DNA of 64,000 bases from Oceanobacter sp045430275. GTDB lineage: Bacteria; Pseudomonadota; Gammaproteobacteria; Pseudomonadales; Oceanobacteraceae. The translations under genes and the position numbers were made by a program. The DNA lies in NCBI GenBank assembly GCA_045430275.1, contig JAILXU010000007.1, positions 62,001 to 126,000 on the forward strand. Direction: 5' to 3'. Below, piece by piece: positions 43,018 through 51,135 of the stretch. Position 1 is the stretch's first letter. Each line of letters opens with the position of its first letter. Below the pieces are notes generated by a model, which was not told the DNA's origin, did not search any database, and saw nothing but the letters and a program-made list of their open reading frames with translations.

Positions 43018-44193
43018 ATGACCGAACACACACCCGCGCTGGAAAAAACCTCACTCACTCTGGGCTATATGCCGCTCACCGACAGCCTGCCGTTACTGGT
43101 GGCTCAAGATCGTGGGCTGTTTCAGGCGCACGGACTGGATGTGACGCTGCAACAGGAAGTCTCCTGGGCCAATATTCGCGACAAGGTCGTGGTGGGACAA
43201 CTGGATGCCGCGCCCATGCTGGCTCCCATGCTGTTGGCCACCCACGCCGGATTGGGCGGTTTGCGCAAAGCCATGGCCGCGCCCATGGCGCTGGGGCTGA
43301 ATGGCAACGCCCTGACCATTTCCACTCAGCTATCACAGCAACTGGCCGCTGTTCCTGGCGTCCCCGCCAGCGGCAACGTTGCCCGAGATGCACTGGAGCG
43401 GCTGGCCCAACTGGTGCAGGAACGCAAAACTCGTGAACAACCGGCATTGGTGCTGGCAACAGTGTTTCCGTTTTCCATTCATAACCTGCTGCTGCGCCAC
43501 GGCTTGGCCAGCGTTCAGATTGACCCGGACACCGACATCAAGCTGGTGGTCTTGCCGCCGTCGCAGATGGTCGATCACCTGAAGCAAAACCACATCGACG
43601 GCTTTTTTGCCGGTGCGCCCTGGAACACTGTTGCTATTCAGGCCGGTATCGCAGAATGCCTGATCAGCGGCCCGGACTTGTGGCCCGCCGCCCCGGACAA
43701 GGTGCTGGGCATGACCCGCGACTGGGCCGAACAGCACCCCCACACCTTGCAAGCGTTGATGCAGGCTTTGTATGAAGCCGGGGAATGGCTCGAACACCAC
43801 CGCGAAGAAGCCGCCACCATTCTGGGCCGATACATCGACCTGCCAGCAGAAGCCCTGCTGCCAGCCCTGACCGGCCAGTTCTGCTATCGATTAGACGGTG
43901 CGGTGAATCAGCAACCGGACATGCTGGTGTTTCACCGCTATCTGGCCAATTACCCCTGGCAATCGCACGGCGAATGGTTTGTGCAGCAGTTACAACGCTG
44001 GGGCTGGGCTAACCCGGACATCGACGCCAGCGCACTGGTGGCGGAGTGTTATCGCCCCGACCTGTACCATCAGGCGCTCGGCCATACAGCCTTGCCCATC
44101 GAGCCATCGTTATCACTCGATCAGGATCAGCGCTGGACACTTTCCACCACTCAGGGAGGCTTTGTGATGGCTCGCACCGGCCTGCTGGTCTAG
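43018..44193 (+). CDS. nasS: cytosolic nitrate/nitrite sensor of the NasS type
   Basis: The 391 residues are NrtA-like: LGYMPLTDSLPLLVAQDRGLF, GQLDAAPMLAPMLLATHAG, GLNGNALTIS near the anion pocket, and GAPWNTVAIQAGI. Unlike NrtA (32401) there is no signal peptide, so it stays in the cytosol. That is the definition of NasS, which holds NasT until nitrate or nitrite binds. It follows nasT by 8 nt in one operon; in several other bacteria nasS comes first. Confidence 0.93.
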   Translation: MTEHTPALEKTSLTLGYMPLTDSLPLLVAQDRGLFQAHGLDVTLQQEVSWANIRDKVVVGQLDAAPMLAPMLLATHAGLGGLRKAMAAPMALGLNGNALTISTQLSQQLAAVPGVPASGNVARDALERLAQLVQERKTREQPALVLATVFPFSIHNLLLRHGLASVQIDPDTDIKLVVLPPSQMVDHLKQNHIDGFFAGAPWNTVAIQAGIAECLISGPDLWPAAPDKVLGMTRDWAEQHPHTLQALMQALYEAGEWLEHHREEAATILGRYIDLPAEALLPALTGQFCYRLDGAVNQQPDMLVFHRYLANYPWQSHGEWFVQQLQRWGWANPDIDASALVAECYRPDLYHQALGHTALPIEPSLSLDQDQRWTLSTTQGGFVMARTGLLV

Positions 44194-44344
44194 CCCGTAT
44201 TAGCCTGCGGTGACAGGCTGTTGCCGCATTCCTGAATCGACTGCTGAGTTTTGCGCAGATTTCCGCTAGAATCCGCCTCCTTTCGTCATTAACTCCTCGT
44301 TACCACGGCATTGGCTGAGGTAACGTCACTAGCAGGAAACATCT

Positions 44345-45709
44345 ATGGATCTGTCTGCACTCAGCGCAATTTCTCCAATCGATGGCCGTTACGGCAGCAA
44401 AACCAAAGCACTGCGTTCGGTTTTCTCCGAATTCGGTCTGATCAAGGCTCGGGTTGAAGTAGAAGTGCGCTGGTTGCAGCGTCTGGCAGCCATGGATAGC
44501 ATCGCCGAACTGCCTGCGTTCTCGGCAGACGCCAACGCCCTGCTGGATGGCATCGTGGCTAACTTCGGTGAAGAACAGGCTCAACGCATCAAGGACATCG
44601 AAGCGACCACCAACCACGACGTAAAAGCGGTTGAATACTTCATCAAGGAACAGTTCGCTGACAACGCTGAACTGAACGCCGCCAACGAGTTTGTACATTT
44701 CGCCTGTACTTCCGAAGACATCAACAACCTGTCTCATGCCCTGATGCTGAAAGAAGGCCGTGACATCACCGTGGCGCAGATGCAGGACATCGCCAACGCC
44801 ATCCGTGAGCTGGCGCACGAGCACGCTGCTCTGCCAATGCTGTCCCGTACCCACGGTCAAACCGCTTCCCCGACCACCCTGGGTAAGGAAATGGCCAACG
44901 TGGTGGCTCGTCTGGAGCGTCAGATTGAGCAAGTCAAAGCCGTTTCCCTGCTGGGCAAAATCAACGGTGCCGTTGGTAACTACAACGCTCACCTGTCGGC
45001 TTACGCAGACGTTGACTGGCAAGCCACCGCTGAAGAATTCGTGACCTCTCTGGGCCTGACCTGGAACCCGTACACTACCCAGATTGAGCCACACGATTAC
45101 ATCGCCGAACTGTTCGATGCCATCGCACGCTACAACACCATCGTGATCGACTTCGACCGCGATATCTGGGCGTACATTTCCAACGGTTACTTCAAGCAGC
45201 GCACCATTGCGGGCGAAGTGGGTTCTTCCACCATGCCGCACAAGGTCAACCCAATCGACTTCGAAAACTCCGAAGGCAATCTGGGTCTGGCCAATGCCGT
45301 GATGAACCACCTGTCTGCCAAACTGCCGATTTCCCGCTGGCAGCGTGACCTGACCGACTCCACTGTCCTGCGCAACATGGGCGTTGGCATCGGCTACAGC
45401 CTGGTTGCTTACCAAGCCACCCTGAAAGGCATCAGCAAGCTGCAAGTGAACGAAGCACGCATTGCGCAAGACCTTGATAACGCTTGGGAAGTACTGGCCG
45501 AGCCGATCCAGACCGTAATGCGTCGTTACGGCATCGAACAGCCGTACGAGAAGCTGAAAGCCTTCACCCGTGGCAAGGCCATCACCCAGGACGCCATGGG
45601 TGACTTTATCGCCAGCCTCGACTTGCCAGATGCCGTCAAAGCCGAGCTGAACGCAATGACCCCAGCCAGCTACATCGGTAATGCCGAAGCGCAGGCAAAA
45701 GCGGTTTAA
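44345..45709 (+). CDS. purB: adenylosuccinate lyase
   Basis: The 454 residues match E. coli-type PurB. The fumarase-superfamily signature SSTMPHKVNPIDFENSEGN is in the flexible catalytic loop, with the catalytic Ser at its start. SRTHGQTASPTTLGKEMAN carries the catalytic His. TTNHDVKAVEYFIKE is near the N-terminus. It acts twice in purine synthesis (SAICAR and adenylosuccinate cleavage). It has its own transcription unit, with a TAGAAT -10-like element at about 44266. Gene boundaries are clear; codon use is of a highly expressed type. Confidence 0.98.
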   Translation: MDLSALSAISPIDGRYGSKTKALRSVFSEFGLIKARVEVEVRWLQRLAAMDSIAELPAFSADANALLDGIVANFGEEQAQRIKDIEATTNHDVKAVEYFIKEQFADNAELNAANEFVHFACTSEDINNLSHALMLKEGRDITVAQMQDIANAIRELAHEHAALPMLSRTHGQTASPTTLGKEMANVVARLERQIEQVKAVSLLGKINGAVGNYNAHLSAYADVDWQATAEEFVTSLGLTWNPYTTQIEPHDYIAELFDAIARYNTIVIDFDRDIWAYISNGYFKQRTIAGEVGSSTMPHKVNPIDFENSEGNLGLANAVMNHLSAKLPISRWQRDLTDSTVLRNMGVGIGYSLVAYQATLKGISKLQVNEARIAQDLDNAWEVLAEPIQTVMRRYGIEQPYEKLKAFTRGKAITQDAMGDFIASLDLPDAVKAELNAMTPASYIGNAEAQAKAV

Positions 45710-45727
45710 GACCTCTTCGCAAGACCC

Positions 45728-45753
45728 AGCCACCGTGCAACAGTGTGGTGGCT
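45728..45753 (+). terminator. purB: hairpin after purB
   Basis: Stem AGCCACC/GGTGGCT with a 12-nt loop, followed by GCCCTTCTTC, 19 nt past the purB stop. It is probably a modest terminator. The remaining 250 bases to 46002 are increasingly AT-rich and hold no supported gene. Confidence 0.6.
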
Positions 45754-46002
45754 GCCCTTCTTCACTCGTCCCCGATTTACGTCAATGAATGGATTCAGAC
45801 AACCTTGAAGCAGCCACAGCCTTACTCCCTGTTGAACACACCTGCCCGGTTAATGGTGTATTAATAAACATTCTGGATATGTCGGACTATTGATCTGGCT
45901 TATAAAAAAATCATGTCATTTTAAAAGCCGGAGTAATGAGAATGAGGGCAGCGGAAATAGCTGACACAGGATTTTGAATACCCTCCAGTCGCTTGTTATG
46001 TT

Positions 46003-46719
46003 TTATTTCATTGCCTTAAGAAGCTCTACTAGTAGAGTGCTCTCCAAATCAGAAAAGCTTTTATAGGTAACAACTCTCTTTGACTTAATGTCCACAGGCA
46101 GTTCATCCAAAAGCTGAGACACCAAAATTGTGGTTTTATCCAGAGCATGTGCCAATCCGAGTTCATACAACACATTTGGGTTTCTCCCGCCAAGATTTGC
46201 AATAATAACTTTAGCTTGAACAAGGTTCTTCAAAACATGTGAGAAAATGTCACCTTTAAAGTTTTGTTCATCTCCCCGGATACATCTAATGTCAGCTTTT
46301 CGGCATATAGATTCGATGACTTCATAAACCTCATCAAACTCACTATGAAACGGAGTAAGAACAAATACAAAATCCTTTTCAATTAGGTCTGACTGCTTGA
46401 GACCAGCGCTCTTCAAGAACCCGTTTATAGCAATATTTGACTTCTCGGTTTCAACAGAGCTTTTATTACCACCCAATTGAAGATGATATGAGTCTTCAAA
46501 TCTTGCAGAGGTTTTGCTAATCCTTTTATTTAAACCATATATTTCTGATTCCACATTGTGACGAAGTAAGTCTAGTTCAATTTTCTTTCTTTCCTCATCA
46601 TAATGTGACTCTCTTCTCTTTTGCATCGTGTAAAACATCAAAGCCATAATAGCAGTCATAGCTAGCATAAAGATGGAAAAAGCTATAATAAATTCGAATG
46701 AGCTAATATCTCCCATCAT
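46003..46719 (-). CDS. membrane-anchored TIR/deoxyribosyltransferase-like protein
   Basis: The 238 residues have one N-terminal membrane span (about 8-30), then a charged coiled-coil-like stretch (about 31-75), then a Rossmann-type alpha/beta domain (about 115-238). That domain has FVFVLTPFHSEFDEVYEVI, ADIRCIRGDE, AKVIIANLGGRNPN and VLYELGLAHALDKTTILV. The pattern NPNVxYELGxAHA is found in nucleoside 2-deoxyribosyltransferase/TIR-like domains, where the Glu of YELG is catalytic. Many such domains consume NAD+ or nucleotides in phage defence. Its start overlaps the stop of the small membrane-protein gene at 46716 (ATGA), so they form a pair. The segment is AT-rich. A defence role is inference. 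Confidence 0.8.
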   Translation of the reverse strand: MMGDISSFEFIIAFSIFMLAMTAIMALMFYTMQKRRESHYDEERKKIELDLLRHNVESEIYGLNKRISKTSARFEDSYHLQLGGNKSSVETEKSNIAINGFLKSAGLKQSDLIEKDFVFVLTPFHSEFDEVYEVIESICRKADIRCIRGDEQNFKGDIFSHVLKNLVQAKVIIANLGGRNPNVLYELGLAHALDKTTILVSQLLDELPVDIKSKRVVTYKSFSDLESTLLVELLKAMK

Positions 46720-47084
46720 ACCATCACCTCAAAAACCAAAAAAACAAACACTAAAAATGTCACAAGAAAATTCAAGAACCATAAACCAAACGAATGCCAA
46801 TTTTTATCTTCATCTATGTATTCTTTACATGGCCTATACAAAGCACCTAATTGAAACACTGCCACTAATAACACTCCAACTATTAGAGTTGCTCGCTTAT
46901 CTAACCAATACTCCTCCATTGCGGCTGATGAGATAGCAACTGAAAGTGCAACAAAAGTAAGGTCTACTGGCAATCCCAATAAGATTTCACCAAGAATGGT
47001 TGGCGTACTACTTTTGTTAACTATAAAGTTCCTTAGCGCAGCACTTAGTAGCACTAAAAAAGCAGGTGATATGAACGCCTCCAC
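46716..47084 (-). CDS. small polytopic membrane protein paired with the TIR-like protein
   Basis: The 122 residues have about four membrane spans with few charges (ISPAFLVLLSAAL, LPVDLTFVALSVAISSA, ATLIVGVLLVAVFQLGAL and a long C-terminal FLNFLVTFLVFVFLVFEVMV). The start is GTG with AGGGG just upstream; the frame is closed 9 nt further up. The gene overlaps the next by 4 nt. I do not know the family. As a partner it could sense envelope damage or form the membrane effector of a two-gene system. Confidence 0.72.
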   Translation of the reverse strand: MEAFISPAFLVLLSAALRNFIVNKSSTPTILGEILLGLPVDLTFVALSVAISSAAMEEYWLDKRATLIVGVLLVAVFQLGALYRPCKEYIDEDKNWHSFGLWFLNFLVTFLVFVFLVFEVMV

Positions 47085-47322
47085 TTACCCCTCATCCTCT
47101 TTATTCATTCAACCCCCAATTTCAGCCCGTTACGCTATCAACTGCTGGCAACACGAGCAACCTTTTACGACAAAAAATCATAAATCCCCCAGTGCGCCTA
47201 ACATGACACCACTTATACAATTTCCTCGTCCATACTAAAACCATCAACCATTCCACCAACAACCGGAACCGCCAGCTTCACGGCGTATCTACTGTTGGAT
47301 TTTCAGAAAACGGAGTCAGGGT

Positions 47323-47505
47323 ATGATTGATATTACAGCAACGTTTATCACGTTCTTCGCCGTTGTCGACCCCATTGGCACCATCCCGGTATTTATCGCT
47401 GTTACCAGCCAGTTTGATGAAGCCACCAAGCATCAACACAACATGAGCCACAGCAAGCACTCTGCTCTTTTGGGGTTGCGAATGAGCGAGAATGCATCCG
47501 AGTGA
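47323..47505 (+). pseudogene. truncated MarC-family membrane protein
   Basis: About 36 codons match the N-terminus of MarC/YhgN proteins: MIDITATFITFFAVVDPIGT then IPVFIAVTS, with the family VDPIGxxPxF motif. After TKH the sequence changes to unrelated His/Ser-rich residues and stops at codon 61, whereas MarC proteins are about 200 residues with six spans. A ribosome site (GGAGTCAGGG) is intact. It looks like a gene end lost by deletion at the edge of the AT-rich island. Confidence 0.75.
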
Positions 47506-47579
47506 CGACTGGACTTTCCTTCACACCGCCGTTCTGGCTTTCTCTTTTCCTCATAGAACCTGAGTATCCCCGCCTTGCA

Positions 47580-48083
47580 TCACTCGGGCAGGGTCTCAGA
47601 CTTCAGCTTTTTCTCCCAAAACAGCGCATGACCCGCCTCTGGATCAAGTTCGTATCCAGCAAAGCCAAACTTCTGATAAGACGCTTTGGCGACGTTATTA
47701 TTCGACAGCACTTCCAACGTCACCTTGCAGCAGTTTTTCGAGCGGGCCACGCTCTCAACCTTGTCCAGAATGCGATGGCTTAATCCCCTGCCACGGAATG
47801 GTTCCAGCACCACCAGATCGTGCACATTCACAATCGGCTGACAGGCAAAGGTTGAGAACGCTTCAAAGCAATTGGCAAGCCCGGCGGGTTGTTCATCCAC
47901 ATAGGCAATCAGGGTAAAGGCATGGGGTAATTTCGCCAGCTCGCTAACCAGATGCTCCTTGGCGTGAGCCGACAACCCGGCTCCGCCACCCATGGGATCA
48001 TGCGCGTAAGCATCCAATAAGGCGATGATGTCGGACTGGTGTTTTGAATCGGAATAATCGGCCTGAATAATCTGAATGTTCAT
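47580..48083 (-). CDS. GNAT-family N-acetyltransferase
   Basis: The 167 residues form a GNAT domain. VHDLVVLEPFRGRGLSHRIL carries the acetyl-CoA loop (RGRGLS), followed by KVTLEVLSNNNVAKASYQKFGF and a C-terminal ALFWEKKL. An N-terminal Gly-rich loop (DPMGGGAG) is typical of a small GNAT subgroup in proteobacteria. Substrate unknown. The gene is 46 nt downstream of the DinB-like gene on the same strand, so they may be co-transcribed. Confidence 0.87.
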   Translation of the reverse strand: MNIQIIQADYSDSKHQSDIIALLDAYAHDPMGGGAGLSAHAKEHLVSELAKLPHAFTLIAYVDEQPAGLANCFEAFSTFACQPIVNVHDLVVLEPFRGRGLSHRILDKVESVARSKNCCKVTLEVLSNNNVAKASYQKFGFAGYELDPEAGHALFWEKKLKSETLPE

Positions 48084-48129
48084 GTCATTCTCCTTACTAT
48101 TGCAACATTCAACATGGTTATTACGCCGT

Positions 48130-48666
48130 TCACAACTCTGGAATATCCATCAAGAAGTCGGTCACACCAACGTCCTGTCCGCATTGACTGAGCAACGTCG
48201 AAACCTGGCCACGATGGTGGGTTTGATGATTAAACAAATGCGATAACAGCTCACCAAAATCGCGTTCGAAAGACACTCCCTGAACGTTTCGGTATTCCAG
48301 AGAGCGGGAAAAGTCATCTTCTTCAACCTCATGATCAAGCCAGCTCAAGATCACCATATCCACGGTATAGCGCACAGGTTCCAAATCATCCAGATGATGA
48401 TAAAGCCGGTCGTCCAGCCCATTGGGAATGGGCAACACACCCAGAGCATTCAGAGCCTCATAACGCTCGGAGTGAGCGGCAAAGCGCCGCAACCAGATCA
48501 AGTCCCCGACCAGCAAATGATTTAACGTTCCCAGTATCGAGCCAAAAAAAGCGCCGCGTTCCTGCACCAGTTCTTGTGGCGTCAAACGCCCGGCAGCGGC
48601 GTACACCTGCTGATTCATACGCTGGTTGTAACGGGCCATTAACAAAAAGTGGGCTGAGTGCTTCAT
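48130..48666 (-). CDS. DinB-family metal-binding protein
   Basis: The 178 residues form a DinB-like four-helix bundle with the metal His triad: one in LGTLNHLLVGDLIWLRR and two in SHLFNHQTHHRGQ. Family members include thiol S-transferases (bacillithiol, mycothiol) and many uncharacterised enzymes. ATG 48666 is preferred because GGAGAG lies 4 nt before it; an upstream ATG at 48693 lacks such a site. It is divergent from roxA. Confidence 0.88.
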   Translation of the reverse strand: MKHSAHFLLMARYNQRMNQQVYAAAGRLTPQELVQERGAFFGSILGTLNHLLVGDLIWLRRFAAHSERYEALNALGVLPIPNGLDDRLYHHLDDLEPVRYTVDMVILSWLDHEVEEDDFSRSLEYRNVQGVSFERDFGELLSHLFNHQTHHRGQVSTLLSQCGQDVGVTDFLMDIPEL

Positions 48667-48798
48667 GCTTCTCTCCATCGCAATATCTGACATTCTCTTG
48701 TTCTGGATTATTGCATCCTCAGACTAATCACCGACAATACCCCGCTTTCGATTCACGGTTGCGCAACGCGCTTTCCAGCACATTTGGGGCACTTTTTC

Positions 48799-49947
48799 AT
48801 GCACGTACTTGGTCATCTTTCGGTTGAAGAATTTCTGCGCGATTACTGGCAGAAGAAGCCGGTTTTGATTCGCAACGCCTGGCCAGATTTCGAGCCATTA
48901 CTGGCATCCGATGAGCTGGCGGGTCTGAGTCTGGAAGGCGATATTGAATCCCGTCTGGTGATGGAAAACGGCCCGGAAGGCCCATGGGACATTCGCAAGG
49001 GGCCATTTACCGAAGCCGACTACCAGCAACTGCCGGAAGAAAAATGGACGCTGCTGGTACAGGCCGTTGACCACTGGATTCCCGAAGCCGCCGACCTGCT
49101 GCAACATTTCCGCTTTATTCCCAACTGGCGCATCGACGACCTGATGATCAGCTACGCCGTCGATGGCGGCAGCGTCGGCCCGCATTACGACCAGTACGAC
49201 GTTTTTTTGCTACAGGCGGAAGGCCAGCGGGAATGGCGCATCGGTCAGATGTGCAGTGAAACCTCTCCCATTTTGAACGGCCCCAAAATTCGCATTCTGG
49301 AAGCATTCGAAGAAACGGATCGCTGGGTACTGAATCCCGGCGACATGCTGTATCTGCCGCCGCAACTGGCACACTGGGGTATTTCTCAGGGCGAATGCCA
49401 GACCTACTCCATCGGTTTTCGCGCGCCCAGTCTGAACGAACTGGCTCAGGCCACACTGGATCAGGTGATGCAAACCAGCACCGAAGACCAACGTTACACC
49501 GATGCGGATTTCCGGGGCCAGAAACATCCGGGAGCCATCGAGCCGGAAGCCGTTGAACGTCTGAAACACATGCTTGCACAGGCGCTGGAACAACCTGATT
49601 TACTCGGGGATGTACTGGGTCACCTGATGACCGAATCGAAATACCCGGAGCACCAACCCGAAGCCCGTTCGGATGAGGAATGGCCAGAGTGGCTGGAAGA
49701 CATCGTCCAGAACGGTTTCGTCCGCCGCTCCGAACAGGCCCGCTTTGCCTTTCGGAAACGCGCTGACGATGTGGCTTTTTATGCCGCTGCTCAAAGCTGG
49801 ATGATTCCACATTCACTGGAAGCTCTGGCCATTTACTTGACCGATCATAACGAATACGACGCAAACACATTGCTTGATTGGATCAAAAACGACACAAAGG
49901 CCCGAAGTTTGATCCAGCGCCTATGGTGCAAGCAACTGCTTTATTGA
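48799..49947 (+). CDS. roxA: ribosomal protein uL16 arginine hydroxylase (JmjC-type)
   Basis: The 382 residues match YcfD/RoxA. An N-terminal VEEFLRDYWQKKPVLIR leads into a cupin/JmjC core with the Fe(II) triad HxD in GPHYDQYDVF and a distal His in LPPQLAHWG. A dimerisation and winged-helix C-terminal half follows. The enzyme hydroxylates Arg81 of uL16 using 2-oxoglutarate and O2. An in-frame TTG at 48784 is less likely than this ATG, which has GGGGC about 10 nt upstream. Confidence 0.94.
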   Translation: MHVLGHLSVEEFLRDYWQKKPVLIRNAWPDFEPLLASDELAGLSLEGDIESRLVMENGPEGPWDIRKGPFTEADYQQLPEEKWTLLVQAVDHWIPEAADLLQHFRFIPNWRIDDLMISYAVDGGSVGPHYDQYDVFLLQAEGQREWRIGQMCSETSPILNGPKIRILEAFEETDRWVLNPGDMLYLPPQLAHWGISQGECQTYSIGFRAPSLNELAQATLDQVMQTSTEDQRYTDADFRGQKHPGAIEPEAVERLKHMLAQALEQPDLLGDVLGHLMTESKYPEHQPEARSDEEWPEWLEDIVQNGFVRRSEQARFAFRKRADDVAFYAAAQSWMIPHSLEALAIYLTDHNEYDANTLLDWIKNDTKARSLIQRLWCKQLLY

Positions 49948-50070
49948 CAGTTTCGCCAAAAACTGACCGACATCAGAAAATTGTCCTACAATCATGCTAG
50001 GTTTAATTTGTGACCTGTTACTCATTTTTTGATGAGTAATGTATAAACAAGGGCCAGCCTCGCAGATTTA

Positions 50071-51090
50071 ATGAATGGACAAGCAATGGATCACATACGG
50101 GTAGAAGCCGCATTTTGGGCAGATCAACAGCAAACACTGATGGCCTTGCGCCAGCGCGTATTTATTCAGGAACAGAATGTACCTGCTGAACTTGAATGGG
50201 ATCATGCCGATGCTTCTGCCCTGCACTGGTTAATCACACTGGATGGCGAACCCGTTGGCTGTGCGCGCCTGGTGATTGACGCCAGACATCCTGGCATCGC
50301 CGTCCTCGGACGCGTTGCCATACTGCCCGCGCATCGCCGGGTCGGTCTGGGTTCTCGCTTGCTCCATGACATTGTCACCCAGGCACCTTCACGCTTGCAT
50401 CATCATGGCTATCATTGCCAGCAACTGAAAGCAGATGTGCAGTGTTCGGCTTTGGCTTTCTACCTGCATAACAACTGGTACATTCCTGCCGCACACGAAT
50501 CGCCCCGCATTCCACCGGAGTTTCATTGGGATGCCAACATCCCCCACGTTCCCATGGTGTACGACCTGATTCACCATGAGCTGGCTGACGACAACAACGT
50601 CACCCAGCGCCTGACTCTGGGGCAGGATCCACATCACTATCAGTGGCAAAGTGATCCAGACGACATAATCGCCATCGGCTTTCTTCAAAGCCTGCTGGCT
50701 CAGGAACCACGCCAGGTGCTGATCAGTACCTGCGACATTCGTGCCTCACTATGGCGACACGACACCACACGAACTCTCCTGCTGCATTACCTGAAAGCAT
50801 CACGCCATCATTCCGTTGTGCTGTTGCTGAAAGAAGAATATCCGGGCCTGCAGGAACATCCCCTGGTACAGCTAAGCCAGCGTATCAGCCGCTTGAGTAT
50901 CCGACGCAATGTGGATATTCATTCTCATCACCAGTTGCTGGCCATCCCGTGCGGCTACCTGGAGTGGGATCAACAATCCGGTAACACCTGCCTGAATCAT
51001 CGTCGGGAGTGCGAGCGACGGCAGCGTCAGTTTGAAGAGATTCGGGAAACTTCCCTTGCGTTACAGGAAGGACGGAGGGTGCATTTATGA
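50071..51090 (+). CDS. GNAT acetyltransferase fused to a C-terminal domain of unknown function
   Basis: Of 339 residues, about 1-160 are a GNAT domain of the ElaA/YjcF type (LRQRVFIQEQNVPAELEWD; acetyl-CoA loop AHRRVGLGSRLL). The rest is a separate alpha/beta domain (about 190-320) with ALTHTIDLxx-like strands not recognised here, in which QVLISTCDIRASLWRHDTTR and SVVLLLKEE are notable. The C-terminus is rich in Arg and Glu. The fusion appears genuine, as the frame is open with uniform codon use. ATG 50086 is an alternative start. Substrate unknown. Confidence 0.83.
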   Translation: MNGQAMDHIRVEAAFWADQQQTLMALRQRVFIQEQNVPAELEWDHADASALHWLITLDGEPVGCARLVIDARHPGIAVLGRVAILPAHRRVGLGSRLLHDIVTQAPSRLHHHGYHCQQLKADVQCSALAFYLHNNWYIPAAHESPRIPPEFHWDANIPHVPMVYDLIHHELADDNNVTQRLTLGQDPHHYQWQSDPDDIIAIGFLQSLLAQEPRQVLISTCDIRASLWRHDTTRTLLLHYLKASRHHSVVLLLKEEYPGLQEHPLVQLSQRISRLSIRRNVDIHSHHQLLAIPCGYLEWDQQSGNTCLNHRRECERRQRQFEEIRETSLALQEGRRVHL

Positions 51091-51135
51091 GCCGTATTAC
51101 CAATTCCCTGACTGCTATAACAAGAGGGCGACACC

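Noticed and set aside
44300..45733. 477-codon frame opposite purB
   Set aside because: Shadow of a highly expressed, well-identified gene.
45850..47300. Complete integron gene cassette
   Set aside because: Only a core-like GTTAGGC and a half-site-like ACATAACAAG are visible. No full attC with paired arms was found, so it is kept only as a weak finding.
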